A DNA stretch of 40,208 nucleotides from Phytoactinopolyspora limicola (GCF_011320225.1 NZ_JAAOEN010000030.1:1-40208); one strand, 5' to 3'; shown: positions 25,458 to 33,444, numbered from the stretch's first letter. Notes: generated by a model not told the origin, from the sequence alone. Translations and numbers: made by a program.

Positions 25458-25996
25458 GTCGGTGCGTCCTCCGGTGTCGGGACTGCGGTCGGGGAGGTAG
25501 CTGACGGTGTGGTGCCGAGTTCGGGGGCGACGACCCGCAACCTGGCCAGGGCGCGTGACGTCTGACTCCGGACGGTGCCGACGGAGCATTTGAGGGCGTC
25601 GGCGATCTCGCGTTCGGGGAGGTCCAGGTAGAACCGCAGGACCAGGACGGCGCGCTGGCGGGGCCCCAGCCGCATGAGGGCCTGGTTCAGGTCGATACGT
25701 AGGTTGACGTCGGCGGTGGTATCCCGCGACGCGCCATCCGGGGCCGCCGCCACCGGGTCCTCACGTATCCGGGTCCGACGTCGCCAGCGGCTGATCTGGT
25801 CGTGGTAGATAACCCGACGCACGTAGCGTTCCGGGTCGTCGATCTTGTTCCAGCGCCGGACCAACTTGGTCAGGGCGTTCTGTACTAGGTCTTCTGCTAC
25901 GTGTCGGTCGCCGGTGAGCGCGTACGCGGCACGCCGCAAGGACGTCGACCGGGCCTCCACGAACTCGCGGAACTGGCGCTCCGTTTCGGCATTCAC
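25454..25996 (-). CDS. ECF sigma factor, SigE family of actinobacteria
   Basis: 180 residues. Region 2 spans about 12-75 (RRAAYALTGDRHVAEDLVQNAL, RWNKIDDPERYVRRVIYHDQISRWRRR). Region 4 spans about 108-160 (LGPRQRAVLVLRFYLDLPEREIADALKCSVGTVRSQTSRALARLR). It belongs to the short SigE-family group in which the gene is followed by an envelope or propeller-type protein. The GTG at 25996 is preceded by AGAAAGG at 6 bp and is preferred over the upstream GTG at 26023. The overlapping downstream gene probably encodes its membrane partner. Confidence 0.92.
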   Translation of the reverse strand: MNAETERQFREFVEARSTSLRRAAYALTGDRHVAEDLVQNALTKLVRRWNKIDDPERYVRRVIYHDQISRWRRRTRIREDPVAAAPDGASRDTTADVNLRIDLNQALMRLGPRQRAVLVLRFYLDLPEREIADALKCSVGTVRSQTSRALARLRVVAPELGTTPSATSPTAVPTPEDAPT

Positions 25997-26105
25997 GTGC
26001 ATCCTTTCTGACGCTACGGACACCTACCCCTACAGACGCACCACCTCGCGGTAGCTATGCAACGCGGTGGAAACTCGTTCGGGCCACCGACTAGGGTGAT
26101 CCACT

Positions 26106-26999
26106 GTGCCGCAGTTAGCCGATGTCCTGGCCGCCCTCGAAGAGCAGTACCCGCCCGCGTTGGCGGAGGCGTGGGATGCGGTTGGTCTGGTGTGCGGCGA
26201 CCCAGCCGCCGACGTACGCCGAGTGCTGTTCGCCGTCGACCCCGTCGCCGTCGTCGCCGACGAGGCCGTCGAGTGGGGCGCCGACCTCGTCGTCACCCAT
26301 CACCCGTTGTTCCTTCGCCCGGTGCACGGATTCGCCGCCACCACACCCAAGGGCCGCCTCGTCCACCGGATGGTGCGTGAAGGCATCGCACTGTACACCG
26401 CGCACACCAACGCCGACAGCGCCGTCGCGGGGGTGAACGACGCCCTCGCCAGCGCGCTCGGCCTGCGGCAGCTGCGCCCCCTCCGGCCACACGTCGGCGA
26501 CGACCAACAGGATCCGGGCGCAGCCGGCGCCGGTGCCGGGCTGGGCCGCATCGGTCTCCTCGACCGGCCGGAACCCTTACGAGAGTTCGTGCGCCGGGTA
26601 GCCGGTGCGTTGCCCGCCACCGCGGCCGGGATTCGCGCGGCCGGCGACCCCGACACCCGCGTCCACACGGTTGCGGTGTGTGGTGGTGCCGGCGATTCGC
26701 TGCTGAGCGACGCCCGCGCCGCCGGTGTCGACGCCTACGTCACCGGCGATCTCCGGCACCATCCCGTGTCCGAGGCCGTCGACGATGGCGGCCCGGCGCT
26801 GGTCGATGTGGCCCATTGGGCCGGGGAGTGGCCGTGGCTGGCGCACGCCGCCGAAAGGTTGCGGGACACGCTGGCCGCCGTCGGTACTACTGTGGAGACT
26901 CGCGTATCCGCGACACCAACCGATCCGTGGACGCTGCACGAGCCGTCCCGCATCCCCGGGGCGTCCGTGCTTGAGGGAGGGACCACCCCTGAACGCTGA
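26106..26999 (+). CDS. Nif3-like dinuclear metal protein
   Basis: 297 residues of the Nif3/YbgI (DUF34) family, hexameric proteins with a two-metal site. Metal ligands are visible in VVTHHPLFLRP and AHTNADSA near the start, and HWAGE near the end. With 297 residues it lacks the long central insertion found in the larger (about 370) members. The molecular role is uncertain in the family. TAGGGT lies 8 bp before the GTG with no ribosome-binding site, suggesting a leaderless message. It heads the conserved operon with the zinc-ribbon and RNase H/phosphatase genes known in mycobacteria (Rv2230c-Rv2228c order). Confidence 0.9.
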   Translation: MPQLADVLAALEEQYPPALAEAWDAVGLVCGDPAADVRRVLFAVDPVAVVADEAVEWGADLVVTHHPLFLRPVHGFAATTPKGRLVHRMVREGIALYTAHTNADSAVAGVNDALASALGLRQLRPLRPHVGDDQQDPGAAGAGAGLGRIGLLDRPEPLREFVRRVAGALPATAAGIRAAGDPDTRVHTVAVCGGAGDSLLSDARAAGVDAYVTGDLRHHPVSEAVDDGGPALVDVAHWAGEWPWLAHAAERLRDTLAAVGTTVETRVSATPTDPWTLHEPSRIPGASVLEGGTTPER

Positions 27000-27732
27000 C
27001 CCTGATGTCCAGCTCCGCCTCCTCGACGTGCAGGCGCTGGATCAGAAGCTGGACCAGCTGGCCCATCGGCGGCGCACGTTGCCGCAGGTGGCTGAACTCG
27101 AATCGTTGGCCGCCGAGCATAGTCGGCTCGGCGACGCCGAGATCGTCGCCCAAACCACCGTCGCCGACCTCGAGCGAGAGCAGAAGCGGGCCGATGTCGA
27201 CGTCGAACAGGTACGCGCCCGCAAAGACCGCGACCAGAAACGCCTCGACGCCGGCCAGGTCGCGTCGCCCAAAGAGCTGGAGAGCCTGCAACGCGAGATC
27301 GAAGCTCTCAACCGGCGCCAATCCGACCTAGAAGACGCCGAACTCGAGATCATGGAACGGCTCGAGCAGGCGCAGCAGGAGGCCCAAGCGCTCAGCGCCG
27401 AGCGGGAGAAGGTCGGCCAACAGGTACGCGAGGTGCAGCAAGCCCGCGACGACAGCTGGGCCGACATCGACCGCGACGCCGAGCAGGCCCGCACCGAACG
27501 CTCCGAGTTGGCCGGGCAACTTCCGGAGGAGCTTCTGGCGCTGTACGAGAAGATCCGGGCATCTCAGGGCGGTATCGGCGCGGCCGCGTTGCGCCGGCGC
27601 ACCTGTGAAGGCTGCCAGATGCAGCTCGACGCGGCCGAGCTGAAGCGGATCGCGAGTTTCGCCCCGGAGGTCGTGATCCGGCACGACGAATGCCGCCGGA
27701 TCCTCATCCGGGTACCGGACTCGGGGCTGTAG
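26989..27732 (+). CDS. Zinc-ribbon coiled-coil protein, apparent CTG start
   Basis: About 247 residues. A long coiled coil (about 30-190, rich in Glu, Gln and Arg) is followed by a C-terminal zinc ribbon of the CdsZ type: TCEGC then, after about 30 residues, HDECRRILI. In relatives the second pair is CxxC; here its first cysteine is histidine, giving a C3H site. The family start LNADPDVQLRLLDVQ is reached only from a CTG codon at 26989, which GGAGGG precedes by 7 bp; no in-frame ATG, GTG or TTG lies nearby except a GTG 13 codons in without a site. It overlaps the nif3-like gene by 11 bp. Confidence 0.85.
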   Translation: MNADPDVQLRLLDVQALDQKLDQLAHRRRTLPQVAELESLAAEHSRLGDAEIVAQTTVADLEREQKRADVDVEQVRARKDRDQKRLDAGQVASPKELESLQREIEALNRRQSDLEDAELEIMERLEQAQQEAQALSAEREKVGQQVREVQQARDDSWADIDRDAEQARTERSELAGQLPEELLALYEKIRASQGGIGAAALRRRTCEGCQMQLDAAELKRIASFAPEVVIRHDECRRILIRVPDSGL

Positions 27733-27781
27733 GCGGCACGGTGAACCTGTCTCGAACCGGCAGCACCGAGGGGCTGCCACG

Positions 27782-29008
27782 ATGACCCATTTGATTGTTG
27801 AAGCCGACGGCGGATCGCGGGGAAACCCCGGTCCGGCCGCCTTCGGCGCGCTGGTCCGATCGGCCGACTCTGGTGAGGTTCTCGCGGAGGTGGGCGAGAC
27901 CATCGGTGATACCACCAACAATGTCGCCGAATACCGGGGGCTGATCGGCGGGCTGCGGCTCGCCTACGCGATCGATCCGCAGTCCACCGTCGAGGCTCGA
28001 CTGGACTCCAAACTCGTCGTCGAGCAGATGTCCGGCCGATGGAAGATCAAACATGCCGGGCTGCGTCCACTGGCCTTGGAGGCGCAGCGGATCTTCCCGC
28101 CTGGCCGGGTGACGTATACCTGGGTGCCGCGGGCGAAGAACACCCACGCCGACCGGCTGTTGAACGACGCGCTGGACGGCAAGCCGGTCGCGTCGTCGGT
28201 GGTTGCCGAGTCGGCGGAGCAGTTGGGCAAGGCCACCTCCGAGGCTCAGCTCCAGTTCGTCGAGTCGGCACCGCCGGAGACCTTTCCGGTGGAGCCGGCG
28301 CCCACGCCTGTTCGCAACAGGCTGGCCGCGTGGTCGCCGGAGTTAGGTCCACCCACCACGCTCATCCTGGTGCGGCACGGCCAGACCGCTATGACGAAGG
28401 CCCGCAGGTTCAGTGGTGGTGGCGAACAGGGACCCTCGCTTGACGACGTCGGTCAGGGGCAGGCCAAACGTGCGGCCGATTTCCTCGCCGAGTCCGACCT
28501 TTTGGCGGCGGCCGATGGCGTGGATGGGGCTGCCGATCGTGGCCATCCCCTGCCGATTGTGGTCGCATCGCCGATGCTACGTACCCGCGAGACCGCCGAG
28601 GCGATCGCCACCCGCCTGGGAGTGGCGGACGTCGTCGTCGACGAGCAGTGGCGCGAGTGCGAGTTCGGCGCGTGGGAAGGCCTGACCCTGGCCGAGATCA
28701 CCGACCAATATCCGGACGAGCTCGCGGCGTGGTTTTCCACGACGTCGTCCGCGCCGCCCGGCGGTGAGTCGCTGGATGATCTGTTCGGCCGGGTCGTCGG
28801 CGCCCGGGACCGTACCGTGCAGCGCTACACCGGCCGCACCGTCGTCGTGGTGACACATTCCATGCCGGTGCGGGCGTTGGTCGGCCTGACGCTGGAAGCA
28901 CCGTCGTCGTCGATGTTCCGGCTGCAGCCTGCTCCCGGCTCGGTGACCGAGATCCAACTGCACGGCGACGGAACAACGACGCTGGCCGGGTTCAACCACC
29001 GACCCTGA
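27782..29008 (+). CDS. Bifunctional RNase H / phosphatase
   Basis: 408 residues in two domains. Residues 1-130 form an RNase HI-type nuclease: D in EADGGSRGNPG, E in NNVAEYRGL, D in RLDSKLVVEQMSG and D in NTHADRLLN. After a Pro/Ala linker (about 140-190), a histidine phosphatase domain follows: LVRHGQTAMTKARRFSG, RTRETAEAIA, CEFGAWEGLT and VVTHSMPVR. The same fusion in Mycobacterium tuberculosis (Rv2228c) degrades RNA-DNA hybrids and has alpha-ribazole phosphatase-like activity. Its gene order after the nif3-like and zinc-ribbon genes is the same as there. Confidence 0.94.
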   Translation: MTHLIVEADGGSRGNPGPAAFGALVRSADSGEVLAEVGETIGDTTNNVAEYRGLIGGLRLAYAIDPQSTVEARLDSKLVVEQMSGRWKIKHAGLRPLALEAQRIFPPGRVTYTWVPRAKNTHADRLLNDALDGKPVASSVVAESAEQLGKATSEAQLQFVESAPPETFPVEPAPTPVRNRLAAWSPELGPPTTLILVRHGQTAMTKARRFSGGGEQGPSLDDVGQGQAKRAADFLAESDLLAAADGVDGAADRGHPLPIVVASPMLRTRETAEAIATRLGVADVVVDEQWRECEFGAWEGLTLAEITDQYPDELAAWFSTTSSAPPGGESLDDLFGRVVGARDRTVQRYTGRTVVVVTHSMPVRALVGLTLEAPSSSMFRLQPAPGSVTEIQLHGDGTTTLAGFNHRP

Positions 29009-29041
29009 CCTCCCGGTGTCTGTCCCACGGGGTCTCCGACC

Positions 29042-29104
29042 CGACTTCGCTACCGCCAGATGGCGATAACGGCCTTGGAAAACGCTTTTTCACCATCTGG
29101 CGGT
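29042..29104. repeat. 63-bp palindromic repeat, copy 1
   Basis: This copy is identical over all 63 positions to 29713-29775 and in the same orientation. Its core arms ccgccagatgg and ccatctggcgg could form a hairpin. Its right end beyond position 29104 has diverged from the fully palindromic form seen in copy 2. Confidence 0.95.
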
Positions 29105-29156
29105 CGCGGAGTGCGGGGCTCGGCGGCGTCGGCTGTTGGTTAGAGTCTCGCGGGAA

Positions 29157-29696
29157 TCAGCCGATCGTGGGCCGCCGAGATCGCGCCGCGTCGATCGCTT
29201 GCCGTGATGACGCGAGCTGATCCGCGGGCGCATCGACGGCTTCGCGCAGTCGCAACGCGGCGCCGAACTGTTCGGCGGCGGCCGCCGCCCGGCCCTGATC
29301 GAACAGCGACTTGCCGTAATGTTGGTGCGCAAACGCCAGGAGGGTGTCATCACCTAGCCGGGTAGCGTCGGCGAGTGCGCGGGTGAAGCGGTCGTCTGCT
29401 TCGTCGAACCGTCCTTGCCACTGCAACACGTGCGCCAACCGCAACGATGCCGCGACGGCTCGCCTGGAGCCTTTGGCAGCGAGGCTCAGAGCATGGCGGC
29501 CGAGCGCCTCCGCCTCGTCGAGCCGCCCGAGCATACGCAGGAGCGAGATCCGCTCGCCGACGGGCCCAGGCTGATCATCTAGTGGTGGCTGGGCGAGTTC
29601 GGCGACCCGCTCAGCTGCGGCGGCTGGATCGGTGAGCACCTCACGGAGCGTCTCGTCGTCGATGCGATACACCTGATTCAGGGTAGGGCACGTCAC
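29157..29696 (-). CDS. Tetratricopeptide-repeat protein
   Basis: 179 residues, almost entirely alpha-helical. TPR-type helices are recognisable from about residue 50: GERISLLRMLGRLDEAEALGRHAL, LRLAHVLQWQGRFDEADDRF and AHQHYGKSLFDQGRAAAAAEQF, with the spacing and small/large pattern of three repeats. It has no signal peptide, membrane segment or catalytic domain, so it is probably a cytoplasmic protein-interaction module. The GTG at 29696 is the longest start; a GTG at 29672 is equally possible because neither has a clear ribosome-binding site. It is bounded on both sides by identical 63-bp repeats. Confidence 0.78.
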   Translation of the reverse strand: MTCPTLNQVYRIDDETLREVLTDPAAAAERVAELAQPPLDDQPGPVGERISLLRMLGRLDEAEALGRHALSLAAKGSRRAVAASLRLAHVLQWQGRFDEADDRFTRALADATRLGDDTLLAFAHQHYGKSLFDQGRAAAAAEQFGAALRLREAVDAPADQLASSRQAIDAARSRRPTIG

Positions 29697-29712
29697 CCAT
29701 CTAGCCCCGATG

Positions 29713-29785
29713 CGACTTCGCTACCGCCAGATGGCGATAACGGCCTTGGAAAACGCTTTTTCACCATCTGGCGGTAGCGAAGTCG
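29713..29785. repeat. 63-bp palindromic repeat, copy 2, complete palindrome
   Basis: Arms 29713-29734 and 29764-29785 are perfectly complementary over 22 bp around a 29-base loop. The first 63 bases equal copy 1 at 29042-29104. It lies between the convergent-facing ends of the TPR gene promoter region and the yaaA terminator region. Confidence 0.95.
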
Positions 29786-29800
29786 GGACTGTGGTTGGCT

Positions 29801-30598
29801 TCAGGCGCTCGTGGGCACCTCGCTGACGATCACGTCCAACGTCCACGTCCGACCGCTGCGTGCGGGTTCGGCGAGTTCGGTCTTCCAGCCGAGCGAGCCG
29901 ACCAGCTCAGCCAGTTCGGCCGGGCGCCGCGGGGTCCCGCCGTCGTCGAGAAGTGCGCGGGTGAGTAGGCCCTTGGTGGCCTTGTTGTGGTGACTGACCA
30001 CGGTGCGCTTGCCGTCGTGTTCATGGAGCACTCGCACCTTGACCGTGCGCTCGGCCAGGTTTCCCGAAGGTCGCCAGAACGCGTCGTACGTACCCGAACG
30101 GAGGTCGACGACGAGCCCGCGCCCGGCAGCATGAGGAATGGTCTGGGCGAGGGGCGCCTTCCAGCGGGATGCGAGCGAGCCGACACCGGGCAGGTTCACC
30201 CCACCACCCAGCCGGTAGGCGGGGATCCGGTCGGTGGTCCGCAACACACCCCACAGCCCGCTGACGATCAGCAGCCACCGACGGGCTCGCGCTGCCGCCG
30301 CGGATGTCAGGGTAGGCAAGCCCAGTGCGTCGAAGAGCACCCCGGTGTACACCATCCGGGCCGGGGCCGCCGGCGCGTCGGGCAACGTGGCATTGCGTTG
30401 TATCTCGTCGGCCTGCGTGGGGCCGAGACCCAGGGCCTTGGCCGCCGCATCGGGCCGCTCCGCGCACAGGTGACCGAGCGTCGACATGATCTCCGCCCGG
30501 GTTTCGGTCAGCTCAGGTGATGAGAGGGCGTGGAGGTCGACCGGGCGGCCACGTCGCGGCGCCGCCTTGCCTTCCGACGGTGGTAGGAGGATGAGCAC
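29801..30598 (-). CDS. yaaA: YaaA/DUF328 family peroxide-stress protein
   Basis: 265 residues beginning VLILLPPSEGKAAP, the N-terminal signature of YaaA, with LPDAPAAPARMVYTGVLFDALG, LLIVSGLWGVLRTTDRIPAYRL and SHHNKATKGLLTRAL further on. In E. coli YaaA lowers free intracellular iron and so protects DNA from peroxide damage. The GTG at 30598 gives the exact family N-terminus and is preceded by a weak GGGTGGGG; the 39 extra upstream codons of the open frame are Pro/Ser/Arg-rich and untypical. It lies downstream of the dehydratase-like gene on the same strand, with about 40 bp between them. Confidence 0.9.
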   Translation of the reverse strand: MLILLPPSEGKAAPRRGRPVDLHALSSPELTETRAEIMSTLGHLCAERPDAAAKALGLGPTQADEIQRNATLPDAPAAPARMVYTGVLFDALGLPTLTSAAAARARRWLLIVSGLWGVLRTTDRIPAYRLGGGVNLPGVGSLASRWKAPLAQTIPHAAGRGLVVDLRSGTYDAFWRPSGNLAERTVKVRVLHEHDGKRTVVSHHNKATKGLLTRALLDDGGTPRRPAELAELVGSLGWKTELAEPARSGRTWTLDVIVSEVPTSA

Positions 30599-30641
30599 GA
30601 GACCCCACCCTATGGGTTCGCGACCACCCTCGGTGCGGCGA

Positions 30642-31604
30642 TCAGCCGGCCTCGCGGCCGGGGTCGATGTTGGCCCCGGTGATGACGGTGGCGACGGTCG
30701 CGCCAGGGATGTCATGCCGGGTGAGTGCGGCGATGCCGGCGACGCCGGCCGGCTCGGCCAACACCCCGAGTGTCTCGTGGACCGCGTGCATCGCCGCCAC
30801 GATGTCGTCGTTGTCGACGAGCACCATGTCGTCGACCAATGCCTGGGTACGCCGCACCGCCTCCGGGTGCGGCCGGGTGATAGAGATGCCGGCGGCGAAG
30901 GTGCTGCGTGGTACGGCGGTGACGACGTCGCCGGTGCGCCAACTCTCCACCAGCGCCGGCGCGTCGACGGAACCCACTCCGATGATCTGGATGTTCGGTG
31001 CGTGGTCCTTCAGCCAGCGGGCGATCCCGGTGATCAGCGCGCCATCGCCGACAGGGACGATCACCGTGTCGAACGGCTCGGCGGCGAGCAGTTCGACACC
31101 GATGGTCCCGGCGCCTTCGGCAGCCGCGGGGTGTCCGCCGTCGGTGACGAGGACGCGGCCGGCGGTAGCCGTGGTGAACGACGACGCTGCCGCATGGAGA
31201 TCGCCATCGACGACGTGGACCGTGGCGCCGAAGGCCCGCATCCGGTGTGCCTTGACCGGGGACATGTGGGCCGGCACGAACACGTCGGATCGCAGACCGC
31301 GCCGGCGGGCGGCGTATGCGACGGCCTGCCCCCAGTTGCCGCCACCGGATGCGCACACCACCGTGACGTCGGCGGGGAGGGTGCTGACGAGGTAGTCAGC
31401 ACCGCGGCCCTTGAAGCTGCGGAGCGGGTTCACGGTCTCGACCTTGACCAGCACCCTGCGGCCGAGATGTGCCGACAGGAACTCGTCGACGTACTGAGGG
31501 CTGTTCAAGAAGGCGGGATCGATGGTGTGGGTGGCGGCGGCGATGTGATCGAGGTTGATGTCGCCGGCGCCATGGCTGGTGACGGCGCTGCTGATCTGGC
31601 TCAT
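30642..31604 (-). CDS. PLP-dependent threonine dehydratase-like enzyme
   Basis: 320 residues of the fold-type II PLP family (threonine/serine dehydratase, serine racemase). The cofactor lysine is in PLRSFKGRGADY and the phosphate-binding loop is ASGGGNWGQAVAYAARRRG. The C-terminal ACT regulatory domain of biosynthetic threonine deaminase is absent, so it resembles the short catabolic type. Substrate is uncertain: L-threonine, serine, 3-hydroxyaspartate and others are handled by close relatives. It is divergent from an Lrp/AsnC gene, a common pairing in which the regulator senses an amino acid and controls the enzyme. The upstream extension of the open frame runs into that intergenic region and is excluded. 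Confidence 0.87.
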   Translation of the reverse strand: MSQISSAVTSHGAGDINLDHIAAATHTIDPAFLNSPQYVDEFLSAHLGRRVLVKVETVNPLRSFKGRGADYLVSTLPADVTVVCASGGGNWGQAVAYAARRRGLRSDVFVPAHMSPVKAHRMRAFGATVHVVDGDLHAAASSFTTATAGRVLVTDGGHPAAAEGAGTIGVELLAAEPFDTVIVPVGDGALITGIARWLKDHAPNIQIIGVGSVDAPALVESWRTGDVVTAVPRSTFAAGISITRPHPEAVRRTQALVDDMVLVDNDDIVAAMHAVHETLGVLAEPAGVAGIAALTRHDIPGATVATVITGANIDPGREAG

Positions 31605-31616
31605 GGGCTCGACGGT

Positions 31617-31674
31617 AGGTGAAAAGTGGCGGGCGGCGATTGAAGATTTTCCCACCTTCGCGCAATATTTTTGC
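31617..31674. promoter_or_regulatory. AT-rich divergent promoter with Lrp-like sites
   Basis: Between the dehydratase-like and Lrp/AsnC starts lie an imperfect inverted pair AGGTGAAAA (31617-31625) / TTTTCCCACCT (31647-31657) and GCGCAATATTTTTGC (31660-31674). The latter has the AT-rich core expected of Lrp-family sites. AATATT ends 5 bp before the regulator's ATG, and no ribosome-binding site is present, so its mRNA may be leaderless. Confidence 0.5.
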
Positions 31675-32157
31675 ATGCCTAGTCCGTCGTACGTCCTCGA
31701 CCAGCTCGACTACCTCCTGCTCAGCCTGGTTCAGCACGACGCCCGCCGGCCCTTACACGAGTTGGGTGACGAGGTGGGCCTCTCGCCGAGCGCCGTGCAG
31801 CGACGGTTGAACCGGCTCCGTCAGCGGGGTGTGATCCGTTCGGAGGTGGCGGTGGTCGAGCCCCGGTCTGTCGGGGCGGATCTAATGGCGGTGGTCCTCG
31901 TCGCTCTGATCGACGATGATGCCGAACACCACGCCGCCTTCCGGGAGCTGATGCGGGCCGAGCCGGCGGTTCAGCAGTGCTACACGATCATGGGGCAGTG
32001 GGACTACGTCGTCGTGCTGCTGGCCAGCGACATCGCCGAGAACCGGCGGCTGTCGGCGCGGCTGTTCGTCGCCCCCGGAACGGTCCGGCGATATGAGACG
32101 CTGCCCGCGTTCGAGGTGGTCAAGGCGGGGTTGACGGTGCCGCTGCCGGGATCATGA
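31675..32157 (+). CDS. Lrp/AsnC-family transcriptional regulator
   Basis: 160 residues. An N-terminal helix-turn-helix (about 6-55) has LDQLDYLLLSLVQHDARRPLHEL and LSPSAVQRRLNRLRQRGVI. The C-terminal RAM/AsnC ligand-binding domain (about 70-155) has MAVVLVALIDDDA and QQCYTIMGQWDYVVVLLA. Such proteins form octamers that bind amino acids. The ATG at 31675 matches the family start; the longer open frame overlaps the neighbouring gene's promoter. It is likely the local regulator of the divergent PLP enzyme. Confidence 0.92.
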   Translation: MPSPSYVLDQLDYLLLSLVQHDARRPLHELGDEVGLSPSAVQRRLNRLRQRGVIRSEVAVVEPRSVGADLMAVVLVALIDDDAEHHAAFRELMRAEPAVQQCYTIMGQWDYVVVLLASDIAENRRLSARLFVAPGTVRRYETLPAFEVVKAGLTVPLPGS

Positions 32158-32179
32158 CCGTGCGGGTGGGCGAGGAGTC

Positions 32180-32225
32180 GTCGTCCGACATTGGGGTGGT
32201 TATGACCCCCGGAATGTCGGACGAC
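32180..32225. repeat. Palindromic repeat family B, copy 1
   Basis: Perfect 13-bp arms gtcgtccgacatt (32180-32192) and aatgtcggacgac (32213-32225) surround 20 bases. The 29 bases from 32195 to 32223 match 33321-33349 at 26 positions in the same orientation. The two copies flank the DUF559-type gene. Confidence 0.85.
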
Positions 32226-32248
32226 GGGCCTTGTCGCTTGACCCGCGC

Positions 32249-33163
32249 TCAGCCACGCCAGCCTCCGTTGCGGAGCGCCTCGGTGATCAGTGTTCCGACG
32301 TGGGCCTTTCGATGGCGGACCGCGTACGAGCTGAAAGGGAGTACCCGCTGGCCGCGTGCCGCCAGGAAGGCCTGCCGATCGAGGTCGGCGTCCCAGCTGA
32401 GGATCTCCATGTGCTGGATGCCATGGATCTCCACGCTGACCTGGTAGCGAAGCCAGGCGGCGTCGAGATACAGGCGCCCATCGGGGCCTCGAACAACCAC
32501 CTGACGTTGCGGCGGCGGGAGATTGAATGTCCGGCGGATCTGCTCGAAGTCGTGTTCCGGGATAGACGCTATGCCGCCCTCGGCGTCGTCGATCGACTGG
32601 CGGATGATGCGCCGATGCCGGCACGAGGGTCGGCGGCTGAGTGCATCGCGTAGATCTTGAGGCCGGGTCAGCCGCTGCTGGACACCGGCGAGGATGATGC
32701 TCCGAACGCGGACCTCATGGTGCTGCCACGACGCTGCGTCCACCAGACTTCGCGGCATTCGTGTCCGCGTGGGCCGGCGTAGCGGGTGGATATCGGCGGC
32801 GGTCAGCTGGCTCGATCTCTTGACGATGAGGTCCGGACGACGGGGTGCACGGGCGCGGGGTGGTATGACGAGGTAGATGGTTGGCGCCTCGAACTGCCGG
32901 AGGCCGTCGAGTTCGGCCGCGGTGAGCCCGCCGAGCGCGCTGCCGGGCGGTCCGGCCAAGTAGCACACCCACAACTTCTGTTCCCGGGTCAGCTCACCGT
33001 TGTGCGCCACGTAGATACCCCGATGTGGCATCTGCCACCTACCGCTCCGGACGGCGTGCCGCACGCGCTCGCGGCTGACCTGCGGTGTGGCCTGGGCCAG
33101 CCGGAACACCGCGGCCTGTTCGGCGAGGAGCGCGTCGATGCTGCGTTGCCCGCCGTGGCGCAT
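32249..33163 (-). CDS. AbiEi-like winged-helix protein with DUF559/Vsr-like nuclease fold
   Basis: About 304 residues. The N-terminal part (LLAEQAAVFRLAQATPQVSRERVRHAVRSG then MPHRGIYVAHNG) has the layout of the AbiEi-type winged helix seen in many actinobacterial proteins. The C-terminal 100 residues resemble the Vsr/DUF559 endonuclease fold: D in LYLDAAWL, E in VSVEIHG, then SWDADLDRQAFLAARGQRVLPFSS. Single genes of this build are very common in actinobacteria and have no proven role; a link to phage defence is often assumed. No partner toxin gene adjoins it. An in-frame GTG at 33223 would add 20 residues; neither start has a good ribosome-binding site. Confidence 0.78.
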   Translation of the reverse strand: MRHGGQRSIDALLAEQAAVFRLAQATPQVSRERVRHAVRSGRWQMPHRGIYVAHNGELTREQKLWVCYLAGPPGSALGGLTAAELDGLRQFEAPTIYLVIPPRARAPRRPDLIVKRSSQLTAADIHPLRRPTRTRMPRSLVDAASWQHHEVRVRSIILAGVQQRLTRPQDLRDALSRRPSCRHRRIIRQSIDDAEGGIASIPEHDFEQIRRTFNLPPPQRQVVVRGPDGRLYLDAAWLRYQVSVEIHGIQHMEILSWDADLDRQAFLAARGQRVLPFSSYAVRHRKAHVGTLITEALRNGGWRG

Positions 33164-33320
33164 CGAGTTCCCGTCCGGCGGGACGGTTCGAGCTGATGTG
33201 GGTGGGCGGGTGTCGAGGGGCACCTAGCCAGCATGTGCACGCGATGAGCGGACCGCTAGACGCGATGTGCGAGCTGTGGATAACTCGGCTGGGGCTGGGA
33301 GGGTGGTCTTCCGACTTTCC

Positions 33321-33349
33321 GGTGGTTCTGGCCCCCGAAATGTCGGACG
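33321..33349. repeat. Palindromic repeat family B, copy 2
   Basis: This segment matches 32195-32223 at 26 of 29 positions in direct orientation; a partial left arm (tccgac near 33310) is also present. It lies on the other side of the DUF559-type gene, just before the copper promoter. Confidence 0.8.
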
Positions 33350-33394
33350 CCGATGTGGGGCCGTGGGCGAAACCCGTTGACACGGTGGTGAGGG

Positions 33395-33444
33395 TTGGCA
33401 TCCGCTACCCCGGAGGGGTATTGTCTGACGCGGTGGGTATACCC
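33395..33444 (+). promoter_or_regulatory. Copper-operon promoter with CsoR-like operator
   Basis: TTGGCA (33395-33400) and TATTGT (33419-33424), 18 bp apart, form the best -35/-10 pair. The palindrome TACCCCGGAGGGGTA (33406-33420) lies between them and matches the TACCCC-GGGGTA pattern of CsoR operators. A second palindrome GGGTATACCC follows at 33435-33444. Apo-CsoR would block RNA polymerase here and Cu(I) would release it. The csoR gene is not in the window. Confidence 0.82.

Noticed and set aside
26725-26988. Extended N-terminus for the zinc-ribbon protein inside the nif3-like gene
   Set aside because: The extra 88 codons overlap the nif3-like coding region in another frame and have no family similarity; the CTG start with GGAGGG fits better.
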